Below, one piece after another: positions 32,002 through 43,200 of a stretch of DNA of 64,000 nucleotides. The notes below the pieces were generated by a model. That model saw only the letters and a program-made list of their open reading frames with translations, was not told the DNA's origin and ran no database searches. Position 1 is the first letter of the stretch; the number at the start of each line of letters is the position of its first letter. The stretch is from Hormiphora californensis. Lineage: Eukaryota > Ctenophora > Tentaculata > Cydippida > Pleurobrachiidae. Location of the stretch: positions 1,819,020-1,883,019 of the forward strand of contig CM035357.1 of the NCBI GenBank assembly GCA_020137815.1, written 5' to 3'. A program made the position numbers and the translations under genes.

Positions 32002-32535
32002 ATGGTTACAGTCCGGGGTAAACAGCGAAACAATCGACGTGGCAGGATCACCAAGACAACAGCGGGGAAAAGCCGGAAAAAGGACTACCAAAAAAAGCAC
32101 AAAGTTATCATCAAAAATGAGTTAATTCGGAAAAACTGGGACAAATCCAAGACCATGAAAGAGAACTTTGCGGCGCTTGGTCTTGCTTCAGACGTGAACG
32201 AGGTTTACCGCACCACCCACCACAAGAGAGCCAAGGATGATGAAGTTGAAGAGGGGGACGTCGCTGAATACCAAGCCATGGTTGAGACAGATGTTGTAAA
32301 ACAGATGGAATCGGAGTGCAAGAGTGGGGCCGGACCGGTTATCAGACATTACTCTCCCAATGAGTGTGCGCTGTGGGAGGGTCTGGTTAAGGATCATGGG
32401 GAGGATTACAAGGCGATGGCAAGGGATAAGAGGAACACTCTCCAGCATACACCGAAACAGATAAAGAGGAAGATTGAGGGGTATTTGAAGTTTAAAAGTG
32501 CAGAAGGGAGGACCAAAATGGGCTGTGTCGGGTGA
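32002..32535 (+). CDS. NOP16: Nucleolar protein 16
   Basis: A nucleolar factor of 60S ribosomal subunit biogenesis. A single exon gives 177 residues, the usual length. The N-terminus is very basic (RGKQRNNRRGRITKTTAGKS), followed by a coil with WDKSKTMKENFAALGLASD, as in the family's W-D-x-x-K-S/T motif. The conserved C-terminal block is LVKDHGEDYKAMARDKRN with TPKQIKRKIEGYL. The start at 32002 is chosen because upstream in-frame Met codons add a hydrophobic leader foreign to the family. It begins only 135 bp after the TMEM-like A stop codon. Lack of introns is notable in this window. Confidence 0.88.
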   Translation: MVTVRGKQRNNRRGRITKTTAGKSRKKDYQKKHKVIIKNELIRKNWDKSKTMKENFAALGLASDVNEVYRTTHHKRAKDDEVEEGDVAEYQAMVETDVVKQMESECKSGAGPVIRHYSPNECALWEGLVKDHGEDYKAMARDKRNTLQHTPKQIKRKIEGYLKFKSAEGRTKMGCVG

Positions 32536-32876
32536 TCTCGCAGGGACCATGTTTTTATTCTTTAGAGTGTGTGTTTCGCAGCAGTTTAACCAGTGACTAA
32601 ATTATTATTTTATTCAAACCAGCAACTCACGTGTTTTATGTTTGATTTTCGACAATCCTCCCTGGCCCCCTTATCCTTCTGTATGGCGGCGGCAGACCCC
32701 GATTTGCGCTCAGAGGGGGGTCTGCGGCGCCAGACGGTTATCCTTCAAGTTAAGTCCCAGACGGGCTTCCCTGATTGACGAATACCCCTTCCTTTGCCAA
32801 CCTCTTCGTTTTTCCCCAACTTCCTCATTAAATGATTATAACCCCTCTCTTTCAACAGTTTTCGAGAACTATAATC

Positions 32877-34309
32877 ATGACGATGGTGTATTGCAAGTTG
32901 AGGGCTGCTGATGGACTCAGGGAGATCCTGAGACGGCGCTGTCTCTTCAGATCTCTCTCAGTCAGTGCTCAGAACTCCGGACCAGCACAACCTGCTCAAC
33001 CAAGACAAACAGCAGCTAAATCGTTAGGTAATTGGACAATGACTTAAACAAAGCGTACTTCAAAATCAAAATGAAACGGTAGAATATGGGAATCATCTTT
33101 AAAAACAGTTTCGTCCTTGCAGGTAAAAAGTCGGTAACTTTATACGAGAGGGACGACCCTTCGAGGAAGTTTTTCTTTAGAATGTTCTTTATTCCCGCCC
33201 CTCTGGCCCTTTTACCAAAGGTAATTTCTCTTTCTCACATTATATCATGTCCCCCAAACTCGCCCCGTACTTCTTTTTTTTCATGATACACTTGATTGAT
33301 GCCATTATTTCGTTACATTTATTTCCTCCACATTATCAATCACTCCATGACTTCCCTGGTGAACCTGCTGTTTCTACTTCTGCTCTTTATCTCCATCGGT
33401 ATCTACTATACCTCTTTCTCTGTCCCATCTCTAGACTCTACCCCCACTACTCCCCCAGTCCGTTCATCGGTCTCTACCCCTTACATGGCTCCCCATCTCT
33501 ACCCCACTACTCCCTCAGTTTATTCCCTGGTACTATGACATTATTAATGTGACAATGTCAAAGAGTGGAGCGGGACTGTTCTGGTTCACCTTCGGAACGC
33601 CCTTTCTTGTGTACGCTGGGCTCTATGCGTTTACAGTTATCAGCGCACTTAGGTACATTTTGTGAGGAAAAGTAAATGAGATTGCTGTACTAAGTCTAAG
33701 ATAAAAAACGATTATAATTTATAGGTATAGCACGCTATAGCGGTAGTAGTACTTTAAATGTCGGTATATCTTACGAAACTGGTTTATTATTAGCTTCTTG
33801 AATTGAAGGTTTACTCTTTCTTAGGTCACCCCGAAAGGTTGAGCTAGTCAAGACGCCAGAGGAGGGTTTGAGATTGCGGATGCATGTCATGTCCTGGCCA
33901 GGAAGGTTGACTACAAAAGATCTGGATCCAGGCGCCATGTTCCTCGCTGTGGACAACAAAAGTAAGTTGTGTCTTGAGAGCCGCACAAAATTAAGTTGTG
34001 ACAAAGCGGCCCGGCTCGGACAAAGTATTATAATTCATTGATCCAATTAGTATCTTTGAGTGGGCAGCTTTTTGTATCCTCGCTCTAGCGTCGTTAGCCG
34101 TTTCCACTTCTCGTCATGATAAAGCAGTTCGTATTTTGGTCGGAGTTCATTGAATTACCACTCTCTCTCCTTCAGAAATCTGCAGTCTGGGACACAATCT
34201 TCTTTTTTGGAACTACACGTGGGATAAGAAGTATGGGAAGATAAAAAATGCCCACATTCTGACCAAGATAGTTGGCTCGGAGCCAAGGAACAAGAAAAAG
34301 GGCGAATAA
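32877..34309 (+). CDS. Two-helix, probably mitochondrial protein (TMEM223/186/70-like) B
   Basis: Exons 32877-33027, 33123-33220, 33519-33652, 33825-33961 and 34176-34309 give 217 residues. The N-terminus is Arg-rich (REILRRRCLFRSLSVSAQ), with a plausible presequence cleavage region. KSVTLYERDDPSRKFFF precedes helix 1 (MFFIPAPLALLPKFIPW). Helix 2 is FGTPFLVYAGLYAFTVI. The tail has RKVELVKTPEEGLRLR, then LFWNYTWDKKYGK. The strand-helix-loop-helix-tail plan matches its neighbours A, C and D, and it resembles TMEM223 in LYE-x-D before helix 1. The paralogy is inferred. Confidence 0.6.
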
Positions 34310-34468
34310 AACAATCAGCTCTGTGTACGAACTTTTGGGGTTTTTCGATTTGTTATGTAAATTATTGACTTTCATATTCATTCGACATGCAAAATGCAGT
34401 ATTAAAGAATGTTAACGGAAGGACAAGGTACCAAAATATAAAATTCTAACGACCCATCTTCCCCAGTC

Positions 34469-35975
34469 ATGATTTGTCTCCGAGTTCTCCGGGAATCATC
34501 CTATCGTGTTGCAGGCCATTTCACCCGTCGCTTGCTCTCCTCTGAGGCCTACCACAAGGCGAACAGAGTGACACTTTACACAGTGTCGTGTGACCTCGGT
34601 CGGTGGTATTCTGTTATAGGGATTTGTGCCACTGGAGTCGCTGCATCAGGGATTGTGATTGGTCAAAAGCTCATATCATGTTAGTACGATATAACAATGT
34701 GCAAAAGCTGTCTGGCGGCGCCCACCCGATCTGAGCGCACTTTCACACAATTTGAAAAACAAAACGGCTTAGGCGGCGCCAGACAGCAGAAAAATATGTA
34801 CAGTCGGACCCCGATTTAACGGCACCCTCGGGGGAAAGGATTTTGTCCGTTAAATCGGGGTGTCCGCTAAATCGGGGTCAAATAATGTTAATTTTCCAAA
34901 TCGGGGGAAGATTATGCTGCCGTTAAATCGGGGTGCCGCTAAATCGGGGGCCGTTAAATCGGGGTCCGACTGTACTTGGAATCACATTTTTATTTTCATA
35001 TTCTACATTTCTATCGCCAACACGTATCTCCCAGTGTATGATACTGGTGACGTGAGACTCCGTTGGGGATTTATTGGAGTTGCCACTGTGGCCATCGTAA
35101 TGCTGAACATCATGGCTAGAAGGTACGAACTAGTCATCAATATCATTTTCAAAAGATAATGACTCATCATCTTTTAAAGATGATAGTAATCACATAATCA
35201 TGTGTCGATGTCCCTCCTGCGCTGTACTCTCTCGTCATTTCGTGCACGCTACGTCTTTTGTTAGGGATGGGGATGTTCGGGATGGGGGCGTACGTGCCTT
35301 GCCCAACACTTGGTGGCGCCGTCACCTCTCTTACAACGGGCGAGTTGTAAGGGTGACCGTGTCACCAAGCCCAACACTAACACGGTCGCTTGTAGTGGGA
35401 AAACGGTAATGGAAAACGAAAGATACAGTAAGACGACGCGCAACCGTGACCAATCAGGGAGCTAGTACGTGCTGACACATGAACTTTTTGCCACACGTTA
35501 TGCACCGTGCGCGGCTCCTTACTGTATTTTCATTACGGTAATTTGACTACAAGCAGCACTGTAACAATTTAATTATCCCGCAGGTTAGTGTTAAGTCTAC
35601 ACTACAGCAAATCAAGGCAGATGCTGCAGCTGCGAAGATTGGGGGTTCTGGGATTCAACAACGTTAGAGAAATGAAACCGGGGACAGCTAAAATTGTATT
35701 TAACTCAAAAAGTAAGTCACATTATACTGCAAAGTTGTGGAATTGTATATGTATGCTTACACTCCGTCTTTTATATTGACCCGTTCGTCTTCCACACAAC
35801 TTAGCCTGTTACTTCCACAAAATGTTTTGTATTTAAATTCCTCCTTTCAGGTAACCAATTGGAAGTGTCACACGAATCTCTGGGTAGCTCTCCAAGTATA
35901 ATATTTGTGAACTGGGGTACTGTTGAGAACGAACAAGCTTATCATAAACTGTTTGCTATTGTGGACGAGAAGTGA
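34469..35975 (+). CDS. Two-helix, probably mitochondrial protein (TMEM223/186/70-like) C
   Basis: Exons 34469-34679, 35035-35122, 35584-35711 and 35851-35975 give 183 residues. It starts MICLRVLRESSYRVAGHF, closely echoing the start of gene A (MICTRALL). RVTLYTVSCDLGRWYS precedes helix 1 (VIGICATGVAASGIVIG). Helix 2 is WGFIGVATVAIVMLNIM, followed by RRLVLSLHYSKSRQM and a beta-rich tail ending LFAIVDEK. A pogo-like MITE (34801-34972) fills most of intron 1, and another MITE lies in intron 2. Confidence 0.6.
34801..34972. mobile_element. Pogo-like MITE in intron 1 of TMEM-like C
   Basis: CAGTCGGACCCCGATTTAAC to GGGGTCCGACTG between TA dinucleotides, with internal CCGTTAAATCGGGG repeats. About 60 bp upstream a separate imperfect palindrome (gctgtctggcggcgcc ... 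ggcgccagacagc, 34708-34790) is present. Confidence 0.75.
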
Positions 35976-36123
35976 AAATTAGGGATTTTGTATACTTTTG
36001 TGTGAGTTGAAATATGATTCGAGCTTTTGGTGATTTTGCAATTTGCAAGAAAATTTTTACCCCAATTTTTTCATGTCATTGTTTTAATAATCTCCACTCT
36101 AGCTCCTATATATTTTACAGCCC

Positions 36124-37291
36124 ATGTCAAAAAGAAAGCAGCCCGCCAGATCAGCCAAATCCAATGGCACTGTCAATGAAGTGCTCGAGATGGACGCTAA
36201 AGAGGTTGAATCTGTTGTCCCGAGGCCCTTTATAAAAACTGAACCCATCATAGTTAACCTCCCAATGGTGAAAATGGAACCGTTAGATGGGGGATTTCTG
36301 GACAGCTCCTTTTCTCGGATGATATGCCGTTGTGAATGGTGCGGACATCAAAACATGGGACCTCGGGGTGTGGAGATAGCCGTCCAAACTGAGCCAACTA
36401 TAACTCTTGAAGAGGAAACCCAGACCGTGAAAGTGGCTGCTGATTTGGAGTTCTTAGAAAGGCCCTCAGACGTTGAAATCATAGATGAGAAGCCCCAAAT
36501 TGAGAATTCAGAAAAGCCGCCAGAAGTTAACTACAGTGAAGAAATGCCAGAGATTTGCGATGGTGAAGAAGAAAAGCCAGTGATTGAGGAATTGAATTCT
36601 AAAACTTCTGAGATAATCTTACCTCTGGCACCTCCATCCTTCCCACAAAAAGGTAATAACGGTCAAGAAGTATTTCAAATTAGTTGTGTGTGTGTGTTTT
36701 ATTTTCCTCTTCTTTCGTAACACTGTTTTATTTTCAGGGAAAGTCAATGTGCGTTTCTCAGGGAAAGACTCTCAGAAGAAAGCCAACTTGATCCAGGAAA
36801 AGAAGAATGTGGTCCAAAAGAAGGAGAATGTGATCCAGAAGGAGAGTGTGATCCAGGAAAAGAAGAATGTGCTACCATCTACAAAACGGATCAGGAGCCA
36901 CCAGGACTGCGCTACTAAAGCCAAGCAAGGGAATGAGATATCCTGTTCCTCCTCGAGTTATATAAATCCTGTGGGGAAACATAGAGAGAACTACCGTATA
37001 GATGTGCTCGTGCCTTGTGCTGTTGCACCACCCCCGCGCCCCCCAACAATACAACTCGTGCCAAGAAGGAGGGTCTCTGATGATGGAAGGATCCACAAAT
37101 GTGATGAGTGTGGAGCGAGATTTGCTTACCCGAGTACCTTGGTTTATCATAAGAAGATCCATACGGGGGAACGAGGTGAATCAGAATACGAGAGCAGGAA
37201 TAATTGGAGAAAGAGAAAGAAAAATGAAAGAGAGATGAGTAAGACAGAAAGAAATCAGAGAACTTATTCCCAACAGACTGAGTACATGTGA
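36124..37291 (+). CDS. Zinc-finger protein with one C2H2 finger
   Basis: Two exons, 36124-36652 and 36738-37291 (360 residues). The N-terminal half is acidic and disordered, with FIKTEPIIVN and MVKMEPLDGG, both psi-K-x-E type possible sumoylation sites. MICRCEWCGHQN could be a degenerate metal-binding knuckle. The second exon holds a Lys/Gln-rich repeat (VIQEKKNV, VQKKENVIQK), then a single classic finger: HKCDECGARFAYPSTLVYHK followed by KIHTGER. The H-T-G-E-R linker normally joins tandem fingers but leads here to a basic tail. Probably a nuclear DNA-binding protein; no ortholog recognised. It interrupts the run of TMEM-like genes. Confidence 0.72.
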
Positions 37292-37526
37292 AGAACCACA
37301 GTTATCATAAACCGTTTTTAAATCCTGTTTCTATCAAATCATGTTTTATAATCATTATTGACATTGTATTAAATCCAAGTACATTATATTTCTATTTTAC
37401 ATTAATTTATTCAATTTCCTGTCCGAATTTGTTGATGTCAACCATGGTCCAGCTGTAGACCTAAAGAATCTATCTATCTAGAATCTAGAAGAATCTAGTA
37501 TACATAATATATGATTTCTAGATCAC

Positions 37527-39876
37527 ATGTTACAAAACCTGATAGTTCGTTACCGGAATATCCTTCAATCACGATGTCATAACCTCTCCATTGTTCCAGC
37601 AAGACGGTGGTTGTCTAGCACTACAAAACAAGGTAGACAATAATTCCTCTAACTATAAATACCATTTCTAGCTATGATGATTTTTGTCATATACCCCTTT
37701 TTGTCATATACCCCTTTTTGTCATATACCCCTTTTTGTCATATACCCCTTTCTTCCAATTCGTAATATATACCTAGTCTCTGCCTTAACTAAAACCAAGA
37801 TTACTTCCCCAATAACTAAATACTGTTTACTACTACTGCTACCAAGATTACTTCCCCAATAACTAAATACTGTTTACTTCCACAATATAACTTTACTACT
37901 ACTGCAGGGGTTTCCAAATATGGTATTGTGGTGTACGATAATGGGGGAAGTCTAAACCAGGCCAGAATGGCTCGCATCGGGGCTCTCTTTATGGTCTTTA
38001 CTACACCCATCTGTCTGATTGCTGGATATGTTGATACTATTTTGAGTAATCCAAATGAAGAGGATCCTTCTATGAAGGTTAGTGTTGCTAGGTGACATGG
38101 TGGTGTTGTGTTGCTTTGCGGGTCTGAGTTGAACTGAATACTCCGAGTTAGCTATATAAAATCAAAGCAAGCTCTACCACAATATGTTTCAAAATGTGTT
38201 TCAATATCATCGTGTTTCAGGAAATGATGAGGTGGACACTCATCACTCTTACCCTGACAACTGTTGCCGTGAAGTTTAGTCAGAATACCTGTAGGAAGAC
38301 ACTTACAACCCTCTACTTCAACAAAGCTGAGGGAAAGATCTATCTGGATGCGTTTAGGGGCTGGTTTTGTAAGCCTAAAATGTATGGCCCCTACACTCCC
38401 TCTATTGGTTAGTTTGTAAACCTAAACTGTATGGCCCCTATTCTCCCTCTATTGGTTAGTTTGTAAACCTAAACTGTATGGCCCCTACTCTCCCTCTATT
38501 GGTTAGTTTGTAAACCTAAAATGTATGGCCCCTACTCTCCCTCTATTGGTTAGTTTGTAAACCTAAAATGTATGGCCCCTACTCTCCCTCTATTGGTTAG
38601 TTTGTAAACCTAAAATGTATGGCCCCTACTCTCCCTCTATTGGTTAGTTTGTAAACCTAAAATGTATGGCCCCTACTCTCCCTCTATTGGTTAGTTTGTA
38701 AACCTAAACTGTATGGCCCCTACACTCCCTCTATTGGTTAGTTTGTAAACCTAAAATGTATGGCCCCTACACTCCTTCTATTGGTTAGTTTGTAAATCTA
38801 AAATGTATGGCCCCTACTCTCCCTCTATTGGTTAGTTTGTAAACCTAAAATGTATGGCCCCTACACTCCTTCTATTGGTTAGTTTGTAAACCTAAAATGT
38901 ATGGCCCCTACTCTCCCTCTATTGGTTAGTTTGTAAACCTAAAATGTATGGCCCCTACTCTCCCTCTATTGGTTAGTTTGTAAACCTAAAATGTATGGCC
39001 CCTACTCTCCCTCTATTGGTTAGTTTGTAAACCTAAAATGTATGGCCCCTACTCTCCCTCTATTGGTTAGTTTGTAAATCTAAACTGTATGGCCCCTACA
39101 CTCCCTCTATTGGTTAGTTTGTAAACCTAAAATGTATGGCCCCTACTCTCCCTCTATTGGTTAGTTTGTAAACCTAAAATGTATGGCCCCTACACACCCT
39201 CTATTGGTTAGTTTGTAAACCTAAAATGTATGGCCCCTACTATCCCTTGTTGTTGGCAATGATCACCAATTTTTTGTCGTGATAAATTATGTTTCCTCGG
39301 TCCCCAGTCCCCTTCCAGTGGATGGCATCCACCACATTCCCATCCATCACATAATTCAGCCGGACCCCCATTTACTGGGTTGCTCAAGGAAAAGGGTTTT
39401 GCCCAGTAAATCTGGGTTCAACTGTATCCACCTCTGATTCTGAATTATTACTTTCTATCTATTTCAGCATACAGAACGTTAGAAACTCGGAGAGAGGGAA
39501 ATGGTTTTCGCACTTACAGTAAGTTAAAAACAGAGCCATCTCCAAACAACATTTATGTTATAATCATGTTTTACAAACGTCAAACAGTTATCTATATAAA
39601 TCGTTATCAAAACATCAAAAACTTTTTTTTTCAGATCAGCTAATTTTCGAGCCACATGTCATGTCGGCCCGGTTTCTCTCTCAAGAGGAAGTTTATGAAC
39701 ACAAAATCAATAAAAACATTGAAGTTGAGGCATCGGACATGGGAAACAAGAGCTTTGAAATCAGGGAGGAGTTGATCACGGAATACACACTGTGGAGAAA
39801 GTTGTTCAAGATAAAAGAAGAGGAAAGTAATGATAAGGAGGCCGAGGGGAAGGCTAAGAGAAAGATATATGATTGA
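37527..39876 (+). CDS. Two-helix, probably mitochondrial protein (TMEM70/186/223-like) D
   Basis: Exons 37527-37632, 37908-38077, 38221-38368, 39468-39518 and 39635-39876 give 238 residues in phase. The N-terminus (MLQNLIVRYRNILQSRCHN then VPARRWLSST) is a good mitochondrial presequence. YGIVVYDNGG precedes helix 1 (RIGALFMVFTTPICLIAG). Helix 2 is WTLITLTLTTVAVKF. The long charged tail ends KAKRKIYD. VVYDN before helix 1 and the longer tail resemble TMEM70 slightly more than TMEM223. Intron 3 (1.1 kb) is a 47-bp minisatellite that starts at the donor. Confidence 0.6.
37681..37907. repeat. Short tandem repeats upstream of the TMEM-like D exon-2 acceptor
   Basis: Four copies of tttttgtcatatacccc (37681-37752) are followed by two copies of a block containing agattacttccccaataact and tttactactactgc. 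The second copy ends in the acceptor actactgcag used before 37908. Confidence 0.65.
38363..39245. repeat. 47-bp minisatellite built on a splice donor
   Basis: About 18 copies of a 47-bp unit (gtaaacctaaaatgtatggc then ccctactctccctctattggttagttt). The first unit is the real exon-3 end and donor of TMEM-like D (ggttttgtaagcctaaaatg), and every later unit keeps a ttgtaaacc donor-like site. Variation is mainly aaaatg/aaactg and tactct/tacact. Confidence 0.85.
39357..39424. mobile_element. Pogo-like MITE, degraded
   Basis: CAGCCGGACCCCCATTTACTG to GGGTTCAACTG, followed by TA. It lies 43 bp before the small exon at 39468. Confidence 0.55.
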
Positions 39877-40054
39877 GGTTTTTCGTACTATTTTGTAAGA
39901 TATGAATCGAGAGTTTTCAGTCATCAATTTTTATCCCAATTCGCCCCCGAACCCCCAAACAGTACCTAATTAGTCCACTGCTACAGAATACAGACCATCA
40001 ACCTTTTCCAATTTCCCCCAACAATCGCACCACAACTCTGCAATTTAAGAGTCC

Positions 40055-40290
40055 AAACTCTCTACACTTCTTGGGTCTCAAAAACACTCCACTCACACTT
40101 CTTGTGTCTCGAAAACACTCCACTCACACTTCTTGGGTCTCAAAAACACTCCACTCATTCACACTTCTTGGGTCTCAAAAACACTCCACTCACACTTCTT
40201 GGGTCTCAAAAACACTCCACTCACACTTCTTGGGTCTCAAAAACACTCCATTCACACTTCTTGGGTCTCGAAAACACTCCACTCACTAGC
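40055..40290. repeat. 31-bp minisatellite built on a stop codon
   Basis: About eight copies of cacttcttgggtctcaaaaa plus cactccactca. In reverse complement each unit reads GAGTGGAGTGTTTT-GAGACCCAAGAAGTGTGA, the last codons and stop of the kringle-Ig gene (stop 40252-40254). The copies beyond the stop form its 3' region. Confidence 0.8.
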
Positions 40291-43200
40291 ACCTTGGTAG
40301 TATGCTGCGAAGTTGCTGGGAGGATCCGGTCTAACACTCCACTCCTCCTCTATAGAGCTATTCTCGTCAAACAATACCACCTCCCCTGGTAGATAGTCCG
40401 CCCTGAACATGGGAAGAATGGTTTAGAATGTACATTGTGCGAAGTATGGTTTAGAATGTACAACGTGCGATGGTTTACATCTGTATCTGATAAGAGGTTG
40501 TCTATTTTGGATATTTGTCACTGCTCTGGATATATATCCTAGTAGTCCTTCACTAAGTACTGATCGATCAGTAGTGAAGGATTATGATGTAAATCTTATG
40601 ATTGGTATCCAAATTACACGATTAAAGAATGATCAACTCACGTTACAGTTCCTGCGTGAACTCCGGCCCCATCATCATCATCATCCCCCTGGCTAGCTCC
40701 ACTGACTGCTATCTCCATACTCCCGAAATCTTTACTCCGGATCAGTGCCGCTTTAGCAGCCCTCACCCCTGCCATCACCACACCGTGCTCTATCTTGGTT
40801 GGTGGTTGTTTGTCTCCATGGTAACCATGTTTGTCTCCATGGTAACCATGTTTGTCTCCATGGTAACCATGTTTGTCTCCATGGTAACCGTGTGGTGGCA
40901 GGTTAGGTAGAGCTATCGCTTCCTCGTAGTGGTTTGTTTCTTTCCTTCGGAAGGTCCCTACCCCGGGCGACCCAGCTGATCCTATCTCCATCTTGGCAGC
41001 CCTAATTCTCATCCTCACAAAGAGTCCGGCTACCATGGCAACCACTGCGACAGAAAACAGTCCAAACATTCCACAGATCAGTGTGTTTTGTTGGCAGTAC
41101 CCACAGTCGTCACCGGTACAGGGTGGCTCCGTGTCACCTGCCACAATGGCGTTGGAATTACCGTCTGATCCGCTGGTGTCGTTGTGACCTGTACCATGAC
41201 ACTCGGTGTAGGTTTCTCCCCCACACTCCAGGATGACGCTGGGAAGAGGACGATAGTGTTATTACAGTTGGACCCCGATTTACCGGGGGGGGGGGGCTGA
41301 CACTGGGAAGAGGGGAGAGTGTTATTACAGTTGGACCCCGACCCGGGGGGTAGTAAACAGGAGTGTTAATAGTAGTACTAAAAGTAAAAAGTTACTCTTA
41401 CCCCCCACACTCCAGGATGACGCTGGGAAGAGGGGAGAGTGTTATTACAGTTGGACCCCGATTTACCGGGATCCTCGGGGGAAGCCATTTTGTAAATCGG
41501 GGGGTAGTAAACTGGAGTCTGGCAATTATTGTTGATCACCTCAAAGAAACTAAAATAAAAAGTTACTCTTACCGACATCCTTCCAATCCCTCTCCTAATT
41601 GTGACCATCCACACACTTCAATTGAAACACTTTCCTCGATACCTAGAGGTTTAGTTGTTGAAATTAGAAAATATCGTTCGGCCAATCACTATCATGGGCC
41701 TCAAAGGGTTAAAGCAATAAAACAAACGATGCAAATTGTAGGGAAAAGCCATCAGTGATGGACTGGTTTTCCCTAAAATTTGATGGTCCATCATATTATC
41801 CTGATAATTACCGTCGCAGGTACAGCTGTAATGACCATCATCCTCCTTTGATGCAGATTGAATCCACAGAGAACCGTTCTTCAGTATCTCCTAAAGATGA
41901 TCACATTTACAAGGTTCAAACTGATTATCCATACTGTACCCGGCGCCATTCCGGGGATAAAAACGGAACGAAAGTTTCTACCTCAAAGGCGATAAAGATA
42001 TAAAATGTTGTTCTTAAAACTGAATCGATCTTACTGCAAAGGATGGTCGTGTTTTCCATTCAATGTCTCCCCTACAACCCTCCCCGCACGAAACCAGGGT
42101 CTGGTAACCCTCCGGGACGTAGACCGTGGTTTTTAGGTCTGAGACCACCTTTAGGATTTTAACCACTTTCTTCGCTATAGAGATAATATCGTAATGTTAT
42201 TTCTTAAAGTGCCTGGGTAAAACACTAAGGAAAAACAGTCGGACCTCAATTTACCGGGATACACGGGGGAAGGCCGTTTCACCCGGTAAATCGAGATCAG
42301 GCTGTGTCGCTAAAAATGATTTCGCTGGCACTAGTGGAGATCCTAAACCTATACAATCCCCTTCAGGAACCGACCGAATCAGGAAATACTGGTCCCTGAT
42401 TGGCTGATAACCAGTCACGTGACCTAAATAACGAGTTCTGATTGGCTGTTTACTTGTTTCGGTCGGTTCCCTAGTCCCCTTATATTTGGTATGATATTAC
42501 TAAGCTTGTCATCTACCTACCTCCACAGCTGCAGCTATATTCCCCGTCGTCGGACCTTGTCAGCGCTTCAATCAGCAATGATCTATCTGATTGTTGAACC
42601 TGTGAGAGATTTCATCTTTTGTACAATTTAGGGTTAGTGTCAGAGTGGTAGACATTCATCCCAGTGTTTAGTTATAATAGCCGGTACAACACCATCCCTA
42701 TCCTAATCATGCATGTCTCATAAACTGTTGGCCAATCCAATTTTCACTTTTCAGTTATCGGAATGTTTTCAGATAACTACACAATATATTATGTAGTTGT
42801 CGGTTGGTAGAAACGCTGTAAGGCCAATGCTCTGACGGCTGACCACAGTTCTCGGGCGAGAGAAATGAGAATAGGGTCAGGCCAATGCTCTGACAATAAA
42901 ACGCAGATCTGTCAGATTGGGATAAATTGAAAACTTACTGCTGACGGTGGGATAAATTGAAAACTTACTGGTGACGGTAGTATCTCAGAGTGGGATAAAT
43001 TGAAAACTTACTGCTGACGGTGGTATCTCATCCCACTTGGTCATCATCGTGCAATTATCCATACACTTAATCTCCTTCCTGTCCCCGAGCCGACCCCCGA
43101 TTTCTTCACGTATGGCCCGACTGCTCTCCCTGGGACACAATGGATCCCTGTCGGCTTCAGTAAAATCCAGTTGTTCCTTGGGGATGTAACAGCTTGCTTT

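Noticed and set aside
38363-39245. Regularly spaced repeats resembling a CRISPR array
   Set aside because: The units are head-to-tail with no unique spacers, in a eukaryotic intron.
40629-41187. Plus-strand open frames opposite the kringle-Ig tail
   Set aside because: Shadow frames of the minus-strand exon, whose transmembrane segment and splice phases are consistent.
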